DNA of 64,000 bases from Burkholderia sp. 9120 (GCF_000745015.1 NZ_JQNA01000002.1:4030001-4094000), one strand, 5' to 3'. Shown: positions 1 through 9,642, counted from the first letter of the stretch. Notes: a model not told the origin generated them from the sequence alone. Made by a program: numbers and translations.

Positions 1-54
1 ATTGCGCGGCCGCTGCCGTCAACTTCGAATGGCGCGCGGCCGCATGGCCCGCTT

Positions 55-2625
55 TCACCCGCACGCGCCGACCTCGCCGCAGGCCGTGCAAAAGTCGCAG
101 CCGTCCTTGCGAATCACCGCATTCGCGCCGCACGACCCGCATTTGCGTCCGAGCATGGTCTGCAGTCCGAGCACGCCGCCGGCCTGCGCCGACGTGGCGG
201 CATCATCGCCATCGTCGGGATTCGGCCGGATGCCGAAGTCCGCCGACAGCGCCGTCTCCGCCTTCATCTGCCCGCGCGGCAAACGCGCCAGCCTACGCGA
301 CGGCACCTGATTGCCCTCGGCGTCGAGAAAGCCGCGTCGGTGCAGAATCTGCTGGATCGCGAACGCGAGCGCGGCCACTTCCGAATCGTGCCAGCGCGGC
401 GTGCGATGACCGTCGAGCCGCTGCACGTCGCCGAGCCGCACCTGTCCGCGATCCCACGACACCTTGCGCATATCCTGCAGATTGCGCGCGACGAACCCGC
501 CGCGCGCGGCGAGCGACAGCGAGCGCATGGTCGCCGTGATCCATTGCTGCGATTCGTCGCGCTGGCCGGTCGGAATAAAGAACTCAATCGGACGCTCGAT
601 GCTGACCTCTTCGCCGCCCAGCCGCCCCGTGACTTCGATAAACGACACCGCCACATACAGCGATTTCTTGCCGGCCTGGGTCAGATATTCGACCTTCTCG
701 ATGATCGCCGGCAGTTCGCCTTTGGGCCGATGATCGATCGCGATTCGCAGCGGATCCTGATCGTTGTCGGCCAGCGAGTCTTCCGCTTGCGCCGGCGGCG
801 GGCTCACGCTGAGCACCGCGCCGAGCGTTTCGTTCGGGCGATACGTGGCGAGGCCTTTTAGGCCGTTTTTCCAGGCGTCGAAATAGAGGCTTTCGAACGC
901 GTCGAACGGATAGTCGGCGGGCACGTTGACGGTCTTCGAGATCGAGGTATCCACATACGGTTGCACGGCCGCCATCATGTCGAGATGGTCGCGCGCCGAC
1001 ATCTCGAGCGCGCTGACGAAGTAATCCGGCAGCTTGCCGACATCGCCGCCCAACTCGCGATACAGCCGGTACGCGTAGTCTTCCACGTCGAACGATTCAC
1101 GGCCGCCGTCGGCCATCACCTTCATGCGCGTGTAGGTCCACGAGAAGGCCGGCTCGATGCCGTTCGACGCGTTGTCCGCGAACGCGAGGCTCACCGTGCC
1201 GGTCGGCGCGATGGACAGCAGATGGCTGTTGCGGATGCCGTCGCGGCGAATCGCCGCCTTGAGGTCGTCGGGCAGGCGCGACGCGAAAGTGCCCGCTTCC
1301 AGATAGCGGCCGGCGTCAAACAGCGGAAACGCGCCGCGCTCGCGCGCCAGTTCCACCGACGCGCGATACGCTTCGTCGCGCATCAGCCGCGCGATCCGCA
1401 CCGCGAAGTCGCGGCCGGCCTGCGAGTTGTAGCGCAGGCCGAGCATCACGAGCGTGTCGCCGAGACCGGTGAAGCCGACGCCGATGCGCCGCTTCGCGTG
1501 CGACTCGTCGTATTGCTGCGGCAGCGGCCACAGCGTGACGTCGAGCACGTCGTCGAGAAAGCGCACCTGAGTGCGGGTGCGCTGGGCGAGGCCGTCCCAG
1601 TCGAACGACGGCGCGCCGCCTTTCATCTGCGCGAACGGCTCGATCACGAAGCGCGTCAGGTTGAGCGGCCCGAGGTTGCAGCAGCCGTACGCGGGCAACG
1701 GTTGTTCGCCGCACGGATTGGTCGCGCGGATGGTTTCGACCGCGCGCAGGTTGTTGTCCTCGTTCATCCGCGAAATGAACACGATGCCGGGTTCCGCGAC
1801 GTCGTACGTGGAGCGCATGATGCGCTCCCAGATCGCGCGCGCCGGGCGTTCGCTGTAGACCCACAGGCCGTCGTCGCGCTGCCGCATGTCGTTGGCCGCG
1901 CGTAGCGCCGGCGACGGTTCGCCGCGATGCACGAGCTGCCAGGGCTGATCGGCTTCGACCGCGCGCATGAAGGCGTCGGTGACGCCGACCGACACGTTGA
2001 AGTTGTTCCAGCGGCCTTTCGAATGCTTGGCCTCGATGAATTCGAGCAGGTCGGGGTGGTCGCAGTCGAGCACGGCCATCTGCGCGCCGCGCCGCGAACC
2101 GGCGCTTTCGACGGTGCGACAGGACGCGTCGAACACATCCATATAACTGCACGGCCCGGACGCCGATGAACTGGTGCTGTGAACCCGCGCGCCCTTGGGG
2201 CGGATTGCCGAGAAGTTATAGCCGACGCCGCCGCCGCGGCGCATGGTTTCGGCCGCCTGCAGCAACGCGACGTAGATGCCGGGCAGGCCCTGTTCGTCGA
2301 CGCCCTGAATCGCGTCGCCGACCGGCTGCACGAAGCAGTTGATCAGCGTGGCGGCAATGCCGGTGCCGGCCGCGCTCATGATGCGGCCCGCGCCAAGTGC
2401 GCCGTGCCGCAGATTGTCGACAAAGCGCGCTTCTACGGATTCACGTAGCGCTTCCGGCTCGGCCCGGGCGACGCCGTGGGCGACGCGTTGGAATACGTCG
2501 TCGGCCGATTGCTCGTCGCCTTTCGCGTATTTTTCAAGCAGGACGTCGACGGAGAACTGTTGCGGTGCGACGAGCGGGGCCGGGGCGGCCGATGCGGTGC
2601 GGGTGTCCGGCGTGTCTTCTGCCAT
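55..2625 (-). CDS. nrdJ: Adenosylcobalamin-dependent (class II) ribonucleoside-diphosphate reductase
   Basis: Reduces ribonucleotides to deoxyribonucleotides in the cytoplasm using adenosylcobalamin to make the active-site thiyl radical, so it works with or without oxygen. The 856-residue protein has the class II motifs: a first active-site cysteine region around TLINCFVQPVGD (near 90-100), NPCGEQPLPAYGCCNLGPLNL near 303-323 (the active-site NxCxE), and SIAPTGTVS with NGIEPAF near 480-500. A C-terminal CxxC...CxxC zinc-ribbon-like tail (CGSCGA...CTACGEVGACG) probably holds the re-reducing cysteines. Start chosen at 2625: GAGGG lies 8 bases upstream; a GTG start 10 codons earlier is possible but lacks this. 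No cobalamin riboswitch was recognisable upstream. The last three genes of the window make B12, its cofactor. Family call is firm. Confidence 0.95.
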   Translation of the reverse strand: MAEDTPDTRTASAAPAPLVAPQQFSVDVLLEKYAKGDEQSADDVFQRVAHGVARAEPEALRESVEARFVDNLRHGALGAGRIMSAAGTGIAATLINCFVQPVGDAIQGVDEQGLPGIYVALLQAAETMRRGGGVGYNFSAIRPKGARVHSTSSSASGPCSYMDVFDASCRTVESAGSRRGAQMAVLDCDHPDLLEFIEAKHSKGRWNNFNVSVGVTDAFMRAVEADQPWQLVHRGEPSPALRAANDMRQRDDGLWVYSERPARAIWERIMRSTYDVAEPGIVFISRMNEDNNLRAVETIRATNPCGEQPLPAYGCCNLGPLNLTRFVIEPFAQMKGGAPSFDWDGLAQRTRTQVRFLDDVLDVTLWPLPQQYDESHAKRRIGVGFTGLGDTLVMLGLRYNSQAGRDFAVRIARLMRDEAYRASVELARERGAFPLFDAGRYLEAGTFASRLPDDLKAAIRRDGIRNSHLLSIAPTGTVSLAFADNASNGIEPAFSWTYTRMKVMADGGRESFDVEDYAYRLYRELGGDVGKLPDYFVSALEMSARDHLDMMAAVQPYVDTSISKTVNVPADYPFDAFESLYFDAWKNGLKGLATYRPNETLGAVLSVSPPPAQAEDSLADNDQDPLRIAIDHRPKGELPAIIEKVEYLTQAGKKSLYVAVSFIEVTGRLGGEEVSIERPIEFFIPTGQRDESQQWITATMRSLSLAARGGFVARNLQDMRKVSWDRGQVRLGDVQRLDGHRTPRWHDSEVAALAFAIQQILHRRGFLDAEGNQVPSRRLARLPRGQMKAETALSADFGIRPNPDDGDDAATSAQAGGVLGLQTMLGRKCGSCGANAVIRKDGCDFCTACGEVGACG

Positions 2626-2857
2626 GGTATGCCCTCGGACGGCGCCGCAAGACACGCGGCGCGGTGGGTGGAAATGCGAGGGTCACGATAGCCGGACAGC
2701 GAAGCCGGCGCGGTGACGTGGCGCAATCTCCTGCACCTTAGCTCAGCGCGCGAGGGGCCGCAATCGGAAGGGTTTTTGCATCGCGGGATGACACGTGGCG
2801 CTTGAGGGGCGCGCTATGCAACGGGTCTTGTGGTGGGGCGACCGGAAACGGAAAACT

Positions 2858-3148
2858 TCAGGCTTCGGCGAATTCACCTAGCAGTTCGGCGCAAATCATC
2901 GCCGATGCATTCGCGGGCGCTGGCCGCTCGGCCGGTTTGAACACCGCGTCGCCGCGGCGGATCTTGCGGCGCGACACCGCGCAGGTGCCGGACGTGTGCG
3001 CCGACCGGCGGCGCCAGCGCTGCTCGCCATAATGACATTTCCCCGGTTCGACCCAACGGATCACCAGCGTCGTATCGGAGCGTTCGAGAATTTCGATGCG
3101 CACGCCATTGGTACCGTCAAGGGGGATGGACTCTAAGGTCATCATCAT
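2858..3148 (-). CDS. DUF3331 domain-containing protein
   Basis: Small 96-residue protein of a family found mainly in Burkholderia relatives; function unknown. The signature part is WVEPGKCHYGEQRWRRR followed by SGTCAVSRRKIRRGDAVFKP: the spaced cysteines and the phrase 'RRGDAV' resemble a small treble-clef or zinc-binding fold, but only two Cys plus several His are present. Start region has three consecutive ATG codons (3148, 3145, 3142) with GGAG 5-11 bases upstream; the first is used here, the second has the better spacing. It is a single gene transcribed toward nrdJ with about 230 bp between, so probably an independent unit. Confidence 0.75.
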   Translation of the reverse strand: MMMTLESIPLDGTNGVRIEILERSDTTLVIRWVEPGKCHYGEQRWRRRSAHTSGTCAVSRRKIRRGDAVFKPAERPAPANASAMICAELLGEFAEA

Positions 3149-3520
3149 CGGCTCCGTATTGTGGTGTGCCGAATGTAGTCCTGCGCGGGCTAGATAGCCA
3201 TTGTGTCCGAGTTGAAACACTGTTCTCGAAATAGCAACAATGAAACTTGACATTCACATCTGCCCGTCACGGCGGGGTTTTACGGGCCCGATGACAGCAA
3301 TTTGGAGATAAGGCGGATTTTTGCAACGCAGTGTTGTTCGTAGCGCGACGAGAGTCCCGCCCGTTAAGGCCGACGGCGCTTCCTTTAAGATGTCGTTATC
3401 GATGAGCGACCGTGGCATGCCAGTGTAGCGGTTCTGGTTTTTTCCGGTCGGCTCGCGCGCACCTGGGGAAAATCGCCTTGGGTCGCGCATCCACGCTTTG
3501 ATAAAACCACCAGAGATCAC
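3149..3520. other. Intergenic region between divergent DUF3331 and AI-2E permease genes
   Basis: About 370 bp separating two divergently transcribed genes, so it must contain both promoters. An open frame on the minus strand (3254-3520) fills much of it, but it has no recognisable family and an unlikely composition. I see no clear sigma-70 promoter match or operator repeat. Confidence 0.4.
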
Positions 3521-4627
3521 ATGAATTCACGCCCGCCCGTCACGCCACCCGAATCGCCACCCGTCACACCACCCGAATCGCCGACCTCGCCCGAGCGTCT
3601 GAAAAAGCAGCGAACCGCGTCGCTCCTGCTGTACATCGGATTGGTGCTGCTGGCGTTGTGGGTCGTGCGCGATTTCATCGCGGTGGCCGCCTGGGCGAGC
3701 GTGCTGGCCATCGCGCTGTGGCCGCTTCTGCGCAAGATCGAGGGACACCGCTGGTTCAGCGGCCGCACGACCTTGATCGCCGCGGTGTTGACGCTCGCGA
3801 TCGCGTTGCTGGTGGTGCTGCCGGTCGGCGTCGGGATCGCGCAGGCGTTGCGCGAGGCGCACGACATGACCGACTGGTTCAAGACCGTGCAGGAAAACGG
3901 CATTGCGTTGCCGGACTTCGTTCAGCATCTGCCGTTCGGCGTGCAACAGATTTCCGCGTGGTGGCAAGCCAACCTCGCGCAGCCGCTACGCGATTCGGCG
4001 GCGATGAAGGGCTTGCACAGCACCACCGTGATGACGCTCGGCCGCCATTTCGGGGCGCGCGCGGTGCATGCGCTGATGGTGTTCGCGTTCATGCTCGTCA
4101 CGCTGTTCGTGATTTTTCAGGCGGGGCCGCGCTTGTCGGGGTCGCTCTCCACCGGCATGCGGCGCGGTTTCGGCGAGGCCGGCGCGCAGCTTCTGCAACG
4201 CATGGCCACGGCCGTGCGCGGCACGGTGTCGGGACTGGTGGTGGTCGGACTCGGCGAAGGCGCGTTGCTGGGCGTGGCTTATGCGGTGACCGGCTTGCCG
4301 CATGTCGCGTTGCTCGCGGTGATCACCGCGATTGCCGCGATGCTGCCGTTTTGCGCGCCGCTGACGTTCGGGCTCGCGGCGTTGTGGCTGCTGTCGCAAG
4401 GGTCGGTGGCGTCGGCCATCGGGCTCGCGGTGTTCGGCTCGGTGGTGGTGTTCGTCGCCGAGCATTTCGTGCGGCCGGTGCTGATCGGTAACTCGACGCG
4501 CCTGCCGTTCCTGCTCGTGCTGTTCGGCATTCTCGGCGGCGCAGAAACCTTCGGTCTGCTGGGCATTTTTATCGGTCCGGCGTTGATGACCGTCCTGATG
4601 GTGTTGTGGACCGACCTTGTGCAATAG
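3521..4627 (+). CDS. AI-2E family transporter (YdiK/PerM-like permease)
   Basis: Integral inner-membrane protein of the AI-2 exporter/PerM family (PF01594). Members include the quorum-signal exporter TqsA and many proteins of unknown substrate. The 368 residues give a Pro-rich cytoplasmic N-terminus, two early membrane helices (LLLYIGLVLLALWVV; SVLAIALWPLL), a helix at ALLVVLPVGVGIAQAL, a hydrophilic loop, then paired C-terminal helices ending in GLLGIFIGPALMTVLMVLW, the family's conserved end. The N-terminus contains an exact 8-residue tandem repeat PVTPPESP x2 (see repeat entry). Convergent with the esterase gene, only 24 bp apart. Substrate cannot be deduced; the family name should not be taken as proof of AI-2 transport. 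Confidence 0.85.
   Translation: MNSRPPVTPPESPPVTPPESPTSPERLKKQRTASLLLYIGLVLLALWVVRDFIAVAAWASVLAIALWPLLRKIEGHRWFSGRTTLIAAVLTLAIALLVVLPVGVGIAQALREAHDMTDWFKTVQENGIALPDFVQHLPFGVQQISAWWQANLAQPLRDSAAMKGLHSTTVMTLGRHFGARAVHALMVFAFMLVTLFVIFQAGPRLSGSLSTGMRRGFGEAGAQLLQRMATAVRGTVSGLVVVGLGEGALLGVAYAVTGLPHVALLAVITAIAAMLPFCAPLTFGLAALWLLSQGSVASAIGLAVFGSVVVFVAEHFVRPVLIGNSTRLPFLLVLFGILGGAETFGLLGIFIGPALMTVLMVLWTDLVQ
3536..3583 (+). repeat. 24-bp tandem repeat coding for PVTPPESP twice
   Basis: Two adjacent 24-bp units (3536-3559 and 3560-3583) differ at two bases and encode the same eight residues near the N-terminus of the AI-2E permease. The unit is a multiple of three, so copy-number change would keep the frame. 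Confidence 0.8.
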
Positions 4628-4651
4628 TTGCACGCGAATTTCAGGTCGGTT

Positions 4652-5554
4652 TCAAGGGCGGCCGGTCGAGGGGTGATCCAGCGGTTGTGGTGGCGTTGGC
4701 GTTGGTGTCGGCGTTTGCGTCTTCACGCAGCCCAGCGTGTATTTCAGCGCGGCTGGCAGCAGCGCGCTCCAGACATCCCACGTGTGGGCGCCGTCGATGA
4801 TACGCAGCGCCGCCGGATTGCCCGCCAGCCGCAGATGCGTGTACAGCGACGACGCATCGGCCTGGATCGCGAGATCGTCGTCACCGGCGGCAATGAACAT
4901 CGGCAGACGATACGGTCGGCTCATATAGCGGTCCCACTGCGCCGGATAGTTGAGCTCATGCCAGATGCGCGGATCGAATTCGCGCTCGCCGAATACCCCC
5001 ACACGCCGCGCCGCCGACGCGCGCGGCGGTTCGTTCGGGTAGATCGCGGGGCTCAGCAGCATCGCGCCGCAAAAGCGTTCCGGCTGCGTCAGCGCGTAAC
5101 GCAGCGCGCCGAAGCCACCCATCGACACACCGCCGATCATGCGGCCGCCGCGCTGCGTCGACACCGCGTAGCGCGATTCGATCTCGGGCAGCAGATCGTC
5201 GAAGAACGCCGTCTCCATCTTCTCCTTGCGATCGACGTACCAGTCGGTGCCGCCTTGCGGCATCACGATCGCGACCGCCGGCATGTCCTTGTGGTCGATC
5301 AGCGCGTCGGCGGCGCTTTGCAGATGGCCTTGGGTGAGCCAGTCGTTGGCGTCGCCGTTATTGCCGTGCAGGAGATAGAGCACCGGAATGCGGGCGGCGT
5401 CGTGACGATAGCCGGTCGGCAGATAGATGGTGTACGACCAGTCGCGGCCGAGCGCGTCGGCATGGAAGCTGCGGCTGATCACGGTGCTGGCGCAAGCCGC
5501 GCCGTGAGCGATGACGCACAGCGCAACGAGTGCGGAGTGTAGGAATGGACGCAT
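4652..5554 (-). CDS. Secreted esterase, esterase D/PF00756-type alpha/beta hydrolase
   Basis: Alpha/beta hydrolase of the putative esterase family (PF00756; includes S-formylglutathione hydrolase, enterochelin esterase and mycolyltransferases). From the chosen start the 300-residue protein begins with a signal peptide (MRPFLHSALVALCVIAHGA, likely cleavage after ACA), so it acts outside the cytoplasm. YLLHGNNGDANDW supplies the oxyanion region, GGVSMGGFG the nucleophile elbow (Ser about 144), AAGDDD the likely acid and DGAHTW the catalytic His (about 257). The C-terminus is a Thr-Pro repeat (TPTPTPTPP). An ATG 14 codons earlier (5596) is an alternative; neither start has a clear ribosome site. 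Substrate unknown. Confidence 0.8.
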   Translation of the reverse strand: MRPFLHSALVALCVIAHGAACASTVISRSFHADALGRDWSYTIYLPTGYRHDAARIPVLYLLHGNNGDANDWLTQGHLQSAADALIDHKDMPAVAIVMPQGGTDWYVDRKEKMETAFFDDLLPEIESRYAVSTQRGGRMIGGVSMGGFGALRYALTQPERFCGAMLLSPAIYPNEPPRASAARRVGVFGEREFDPRIWHELNYPAQWDRYMSRPYRLPMFIAAGDDDLAIQADASSLYTHLRLAGNPAALRIIDGAHTWDVWSALLPAALKYTLGCVKTQTPTPTPTPPQPLDHPSTGRP

Positions 5555-5697
5555 GTGAGAGTAGGAGGCCGCCGCGCGGGTCGCGGGCGGCGTCATGCTA
5601 ACAGGATCGGCGGTGGAGATTGAAGCGATACGAACTCAGCGCGGACAACGGACGAGACCGCGAACGCCTGGATCAAGGCGCGCTGCCCGCGCGCCAC

Positions 5698-6807
5698 TCA
5701 AGGCGAGGTGCGAAGCCGTGCGCCGACCAGCCGCGAAGCGAGCCGCTTGAACGGCTTTTCCCCGAGCGCGACGGCCAGCAGCGCACCGACCGCGACGGCA
5801 TCGGCGAGCAGGCCGAGCGGGTAGTTGAGATAACCGTCGGTGGCCGCATACAGCACCGAATCGACCACCAGCGAAATCACCGCGCCGGCGATAAAGCACA
5901 GCAGCCCCTTGCGGCCGATCACGCCGACCCACGGCAGCCATTGCGCGAGTTTCCTGGCCCAGCCGAGCTGAATCAGATTCGCGACGAGCCATGCAATCGC
6001 CAGAAAATTAACCGCGCGCAGATAGGAGAGGTTCTGCTTGAGACTGCCGTCGAGCGGTTCGAGCTCGATAAACAGCTTGTAGTAAGCCGCGGCCGCCACC
6101 ACGGCGAACGCCAGCACGCTGACCAGCCAGCCGAGCCGGTGCGCGCTGATGCGCTGATATACCGGCTGGCAGCGGGCCAGCACGCCGAGCACGAACAGCA
6201 ACTGCCAGGCGAACGGGTTGAAGTCCCAATGCATGTCCGGCGCGGCGGGCAAATACGCGGTGATCGCCGGGGCGCCGGCCCACAGCGCGACGCTGCCGGC
6301 CAGCAGCCACCACGGCTTGCTGCGCGCGAGCGGCAGGATCATCGGCACCAGCGCCGCGAAGAACGCGTACATCGGCAGCACGGAGGCGAGATACGGCTGG
6401 CGGCGGAACAGCAGGATGTCGCGCAACGCGGCGACGGGGGCGTCCATCAGATCGTCCAGGTCGGTGGTGGCGAGATTCGGGCCGTCGATGCTGAACGCCG
6501 TCAGCACCGCGCTGACCAGCAGCATCAGCGCGGCGGTGATCAGGAACGCCCGGTAGATTTCCAGCGAACGCCGCAGGAAGCGGCCGCGCGCGATCGTCTC
6601 ATTGCGCCGTTCGGCCAGCGCCGCGTAGGCCGTGGCGGTGGCGAAGCCGCCCAGGAACACGAAGACTTCGGCGGCATCGCACAACGCGTAAGCGTGCAGC
6701 GTGACGCGCGACAGAATGCTGCCGCCGATATGGTCGACGACGATGATCAGCAGAACCAGTCCGCGGAAAAAGTCGAGCTCGATCAGACGGGATTGCGATG
6801 CTTGCAT
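5698..6807 (-). CDS. OpgC-domain membrane acyltransferase-like protein
   Basis: Polytopic inner-membrane protein matching the OpgC family (PF10129), whose characterised member transfers succinyl groups to osmoregulated periplasmic glucans. The 369 residues start with the family's typical RLIELDFFRGLVLLIIVVDHIGG, which carries the buried D/R/H set of acyltransferase-3-like proteins, followed by AEVFVFLGGFATATAYA and about ten hydrophobic helices. The last 25 residues are a basic cytoplasmic tail. No glucan synthesis gene (opgG/opgH) is adjacent, so the acceptor is inferred from the family only. It stands alone, upstream of a long non-coding stretch. Confidence 0.85.
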   Translation of the reverse strand: MQASQSRLIELDFFRGLVLLIIVVDHIGGSILSRVTLHAYALCDAAEVFVFLGGFATATAYAALAERRNETIARGRFLRRSLEIYRAFLITAALMLLVSAVLTAFSIDGPNLATTDLDDLMDAPVAALRDILLFRRQPYLASVLPMYAFFAALVPMILPLARSKPWWLLAGSVALWAGAPAITAYLPAAPDMHWDFNPFAWQLLFVLGVLARCQPVYQRISAHRLGWLVSVLAFAVVAAAAYYKLFIELEPLDGSLKQNLSYLRAVNFLAIAWLVANLIQLGWARKLAQWLPWVGVIGRKGLLCFIAGAVISLVVDSVLYAATDGYLNYPLGLLADAVAVGALLAVALGEKPFKRLASRLVGARLRTSP

Positions 6808-7350
6808 GGTGTGACGCCAAAAGCAGCCTCATGGGACGGCGCGCTGGCTCAGCGCGGCAAACGTCTCACGTGACTTTGGAAATAGGGGCGAGCTGCGGCG
6901 GATGCACGATCTACGCGCTCGGCGTCGCCGTTTTCAACCGGGCGGCCTGGGGCAGGCTCGATTGCAGAGGGCAGTAAAAATGACCCATGTGACGACGCTG
7001 AGTTCCGCTGCAGCGCCGCGAAAGCTTTCGATTATATTTCTTTCCGTGACAAGGACCCGGCGAGCCGGGCAGCGCGCCGGGCGCGAAACGCAGCTCAAAA
7101 CCGGGCTGGACTTCAGTCAGGGCGGCGCGCTGCCGTCTACCTGAATGAGCGCCGCGATAAAAGGGGCGCTTGCACGAAGTGGAGATTTCGCAACAATTTG
7201 AGATATCGACGTGACACCCGATGGACGTCCAGCTAACGGCGTGTGAGGATTTCCTGAAGGCGCACAGGGGCCGGTGAAAGCCCTGACAAAGCGTCAAGAA
7301 CAAAGCGGCTGGATCGAGTTGTCCGATTACTCGAGTGCAGGGAGATCATC
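6808..7350. other. 543-bp non-coding region between divergent OpgC-like and porin genes
   Basis: No convincing gene. It contains a perfect 12-bp palindrome CGAAAGCTTTCG at 7019-7030 followed by an AT-rich run (ATTATATTTC), a plausible regulatory site. The long leader before the porin is usual for heavily regulated porin mRNAs, but I can name no specific operator or sRNA. Confidence 0.4.
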
Positions 7351-8511
7351 ATGAACAAGCAAGTGTTCGCGCTGGCTGTCTCCGCCGCTTTGTCCGCCGC
7401 TTTTGCCCAGTCTGCCTCGGCGCAGACCAGCGTGACGCTGTACGGCGTACTCGATGAGGGCATCAACTACACCAATAACGTCGGCCGTGGCCATGTCTAT
7501 GAACTGGCGAGCGGCGACGCGCAAGGCAGCCGCTGGGGCCTGAAGGGCGCCGAGGAACTGGGCGGCGGTCTGAAAGCGATCTTCCAGCTCGAAAACGGCT
7601 TCGACGTCAGCTCGGGACGCTTCAATCAGGGCGGCCGGATGTTCGGCCGCCAGGCCTTCGTGGGCATCAGTTCGGATACCTTCGGCAGCTTGACGTTCGG
7701 GCGCCAGTACGATTCGGTAGTCGACTATCTGGCGCAGACGACGGCCAACGGCAATTGGGCCGGCGAACTGTTCTCGCACCCGTACGACAACGACAACACC
7801 GACAACTCGTTTCGCCTCGACAACTCGGTCAAGTTCACCAGCCCGTCGATCTCCGGCTTCCAGTTCGGCGGCGTCTACAGCTTCAGCAACGACACCAACT
7901 TCGCCAATAACCGCGCTTACAGTTTCGGCGGGCAATATACGTATGGCGGCCTGCTGGTCGCCGCTGCTTATCTGCAGGCCGACAATCCCGGCAATGGCGC
8001 GAACGGCGCGATTACCGCGAACGACGCCAGTTTCATCGCGGGGCGCATGCGCGTGTTCGGCGGCGGCATCACGTACTCGTTCGGTCCGGCGACGGCCGGC
8101 TTCGTTTATACCAACTCGAATTATCTGGATCCGACCGGCAACGGTTATCTCGGCATCACACCGCTCGTGCCGCCGGGCATTTTGCTCAACTCGCTGAAGT
8201 ATCAGAACTTCGAGGTGAACGGCAAATATCAGGTGTCGCCGATGCTGTTCGTCGGCGCGCAATATGTCTACACGATGGAAAGCTACGACGCGTCCAACGG
8301 CGGCGTGAAGCCGCGGATTCACTCGTTCGGTCTGATGGCGGATTACAACTTGTCCAAACGCACCGACGTCTACATTCAGGGCGAATATCAGCAGGTGACC
8401 GGCGACTCGACCTACACGATTCTGGACGATGCCTTCACGCCCGGCACCCAGTCGCCTTCATCGACGTCGAAGCAGGTCGTGGTGCGGGCGGCGATACGAC
8501 ATAAGTTCTAG
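7351..8511 (+). CDS. Outer-membrane porin, Gram-negative OmpC-like family
   Basis: General diffusion porin of the betaproteobacterial type. It forms a trimeric 16-stranded beta barrel for small solutes in the outer membrane. The 386-residue precursor has a signal peptide ending SASA, then the canonical start QTSVTLYGVLDEGINY, the diagnostic SRWGLKGAEELGGGLKAIFQLE and RQAFVGIS...GSLTFGRQYDSV segments, and ends VVVRAAIRHKF, with a C-terminal Phe that is the BAM recognition signal. A GGGAG ribosome site lies 7 bases before the ATG. Monocistronic, with a long upstream leader. This genus carries many paralogues, so the specific substrate cannot be assigned. Confidence 0.95.
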   Translation: MNKQVFALAVSAALSAAFAQSASAQTSVTLYGVLDEGINYTNNVGRGHVYELASGDAQGSRWGLKGAEELGGGLKAIFQLENGFDVSSGRFNQGGRMFGRQAFVGISSDTFGSLTFGRQYDSVVDYLAQTTANGNWAGELFSHPYDNDNTDNSFRLDNSVKFTSPSISGFQFGGVYSFSNDTNFANNRAYSFGGQYTYGGLLVAAAYLQADNPGNGANGAITANDASFIAGRMRVFGGGITYSFGPATAGFVYTNSNYLDPTGNGYLGITPLVPPGILLNSLKYQNFEVNGKYQVSPMLFVGAQYVYTMESYDASNGGVKPRIHSFGLMADYNLSKRTDVYIQGEYQQVTGDSTYTILDDAFTPGTQSPSSTSKQVVVRAAIRHKF

Positions 8512-8547
8512 GCGAGCGCGAGCGTGCATGGCGCTTGCGTGAGCGGC

Positions 8548-8877
8548 TCAGTTCATCACGTAGTGCTGAATCAGAATCCCGACCACCACGCCGGCCGGAA
8601 TGCCGAAGCTTCGGCCACGCAGCGTCGCGCTTAAATCCTCGTCGAGGACAAAGCGGCAGCGACGCTCGCGCCACACGGTTTTATAAGCCAACGGTCTCGC
8701 GCCGACGATCACCACGGCGATCAGCACCGTGACGACAACTTGCCCGAACGCGTGCAACTGGGCCGTGAACGGTGAAAACTCGCCGGCGTTGCAAAGCAGC
8801 ACCATGACGAAGGCAGCGATCAACGCGCCGAAGAAAAAACCGCTGATAAACCGGTTTGCCGATTGAAGAGAATCCAC
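8548..8877 (-). CDS. Small membrane protein of unknown function
   Basis: 109-residue protein I do not recognise. It has three hydrophobic segments: FISGFFFGALIAAFVMVLLC (near 11-30), VVVTVLIAVVIVGA (near 48-61) and GIPAGVVVGILIQHYV (C-terminus). A basic middle (KTVWRERRCRF) separates the last two. The GTG start at 8877 is backed by GAGG five bases upstream. It lies alone between the porin (convergent) and the nudK gene. The hydrophobic pattern and good ribosome site argue for a real gene. Confidence 0.6.
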   Translation of the reverse strand: MDSLQSANRFISGFFFGALIAAFVMVLLCNAGEFSPFTAQLHAFGQVVVTVLIAVVIVGARPLAYKTVWRERRCRFVLDEDLSATLRGRSFGIPAGVVVGILIQHYVMN

Positions 8878-9054
8878 TGCAACCTCAACGCGTTCGTCAG
8901 CGGGATAAACGTGACGAACGAAAAAATAGACGGACGGGAAGGGTGTTCGATTGAATCGACCCGCCAGAATATTTTCTTTGGCGGCCGCTACCTAGCGTCC
9001 GTTTCCCAACGCCTCGCGCGATAAGTCGGAAACGGCCGCCGCGTAAATGGCCGC

Positions 9055-9642
9055 CTACGCGCCCAGCAGATTCAGTTTCGCGTACTGCAGCAGCATGATC
9101 GTCTTGCCGTCGACGATCTCGCCGCGCTCGATCATCGCGAGCGCTTCGTTCACCGGCAATTCCAGCACCTCGATATCTTCGCCTTCATCCGCGATGCCGC
9201 CGCCTGCGCCGACCTTCGCCACCGCGTCGTATTCGGCGACGAAAAAGTGCAGCTTCTCCGTGACCGAGCCCGGGCTCATGAACGCCTCAAATACCTTGCG
9301 CACGTCATGCACGCGGTAGCCGGTTTCCTCTTCCACCTCCGCGCGAATCCGTTCTTCCGGCGAGGCGGCTTCCAGCAGACCGGCCGGCGCCTCGATCAAC
9401 ATGCCGTGATGACCGTTGACGAACGCCGGCAGGCGGAATTGCCGCGTCAGCACCACCGTACGGCGGCGCGGATCGTACAGCAGCAGGGTGGCGCCGTTGC
9501 CGCGGTCGTAGGTTTCGCGGCTTTGGCGCTGCCAGCTACCGTCGGCGCGTTGATAGTCGAAGGTGGTTTTTTTCAGCACGTACCAGTCGTCCGAGAGCAC
9601 TTCGACGTCGACGATACGGACCCGTCCGGCGGTTTCGTTCAT
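9055..9642 (-). CDS. nudK: Nudix hydrolase, GDP-mannose pyrophosphatase NudK type
   Basis: Predicted Nudix enzyme that splits nucleoside-diphosphate sugars; its closest remembered relative, E. coli NudK, hydrolyses GDP-mannose. The 195-residue length equals that family. The shared landmarks are clear: [43 protein letters not shown], a Nudix box ending AEVEEETGY, and [18 protein letters not shown]. In the box the usual REUxEE arginine is replaced (AEVEEE), as E. coli NudK also departs there (KEAIEE). Start chosen at 9642 because AGGAAG lies 6-11 bases upstream; longer in-frame starts have none. It is divergent from the DeoR-type regulator, whose repeat-bearing upstream region it shares. Confidence 0.88.
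   Translation of the reverse strand: MNETAGRVRIVDVEVLSDDWYVLKKTTFDYQRADGSWQRQSRETYDRGNGATLLLYDPRRRTVVLTRQFRLPAFVNGHHGMLIEAPAGLLEAASPEERIRAEVEEETGYRVHDVRKVFEAFMSPGSVTEKLHFFVAEYDAVAKVGAGGGIADEGEDIEVLELPVNEALAMIERGEIVDGKTIMLLQYAKLNLLGA

Noticed and set aside
4..43. Two GCGCGGCCGC copies after the nrdJ stop as a terminator
   Set aside because: They can pair because the core is palindromic, but no U-tract follows on the nrdJ strand and the left side is cut by the window edge.
961..1905. Long open frame antisense to nrdJ
   Set aside because: Arg/His/Ala-rich composition typical of the shadow frame of a GC-rich gene; nrdJ on the other strand is unmistakable. Similar long shadows opposite the Mo subunits, permeases and kinase were rejected for the same reason.
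2626..2857. Cobalamin riboswitch in front of nrdJ
   Set aside because: None of the conserved B12-box elements could be recognised in the 230-bp leader by eye.
3254..3520. 88-codon minus-strand open frame upstream of the AI-2E permease
   Set aside because: No family resemblance, no ribosome site, and it occupies the divergent promoter region; likely chance frame in GC-rich DNA.
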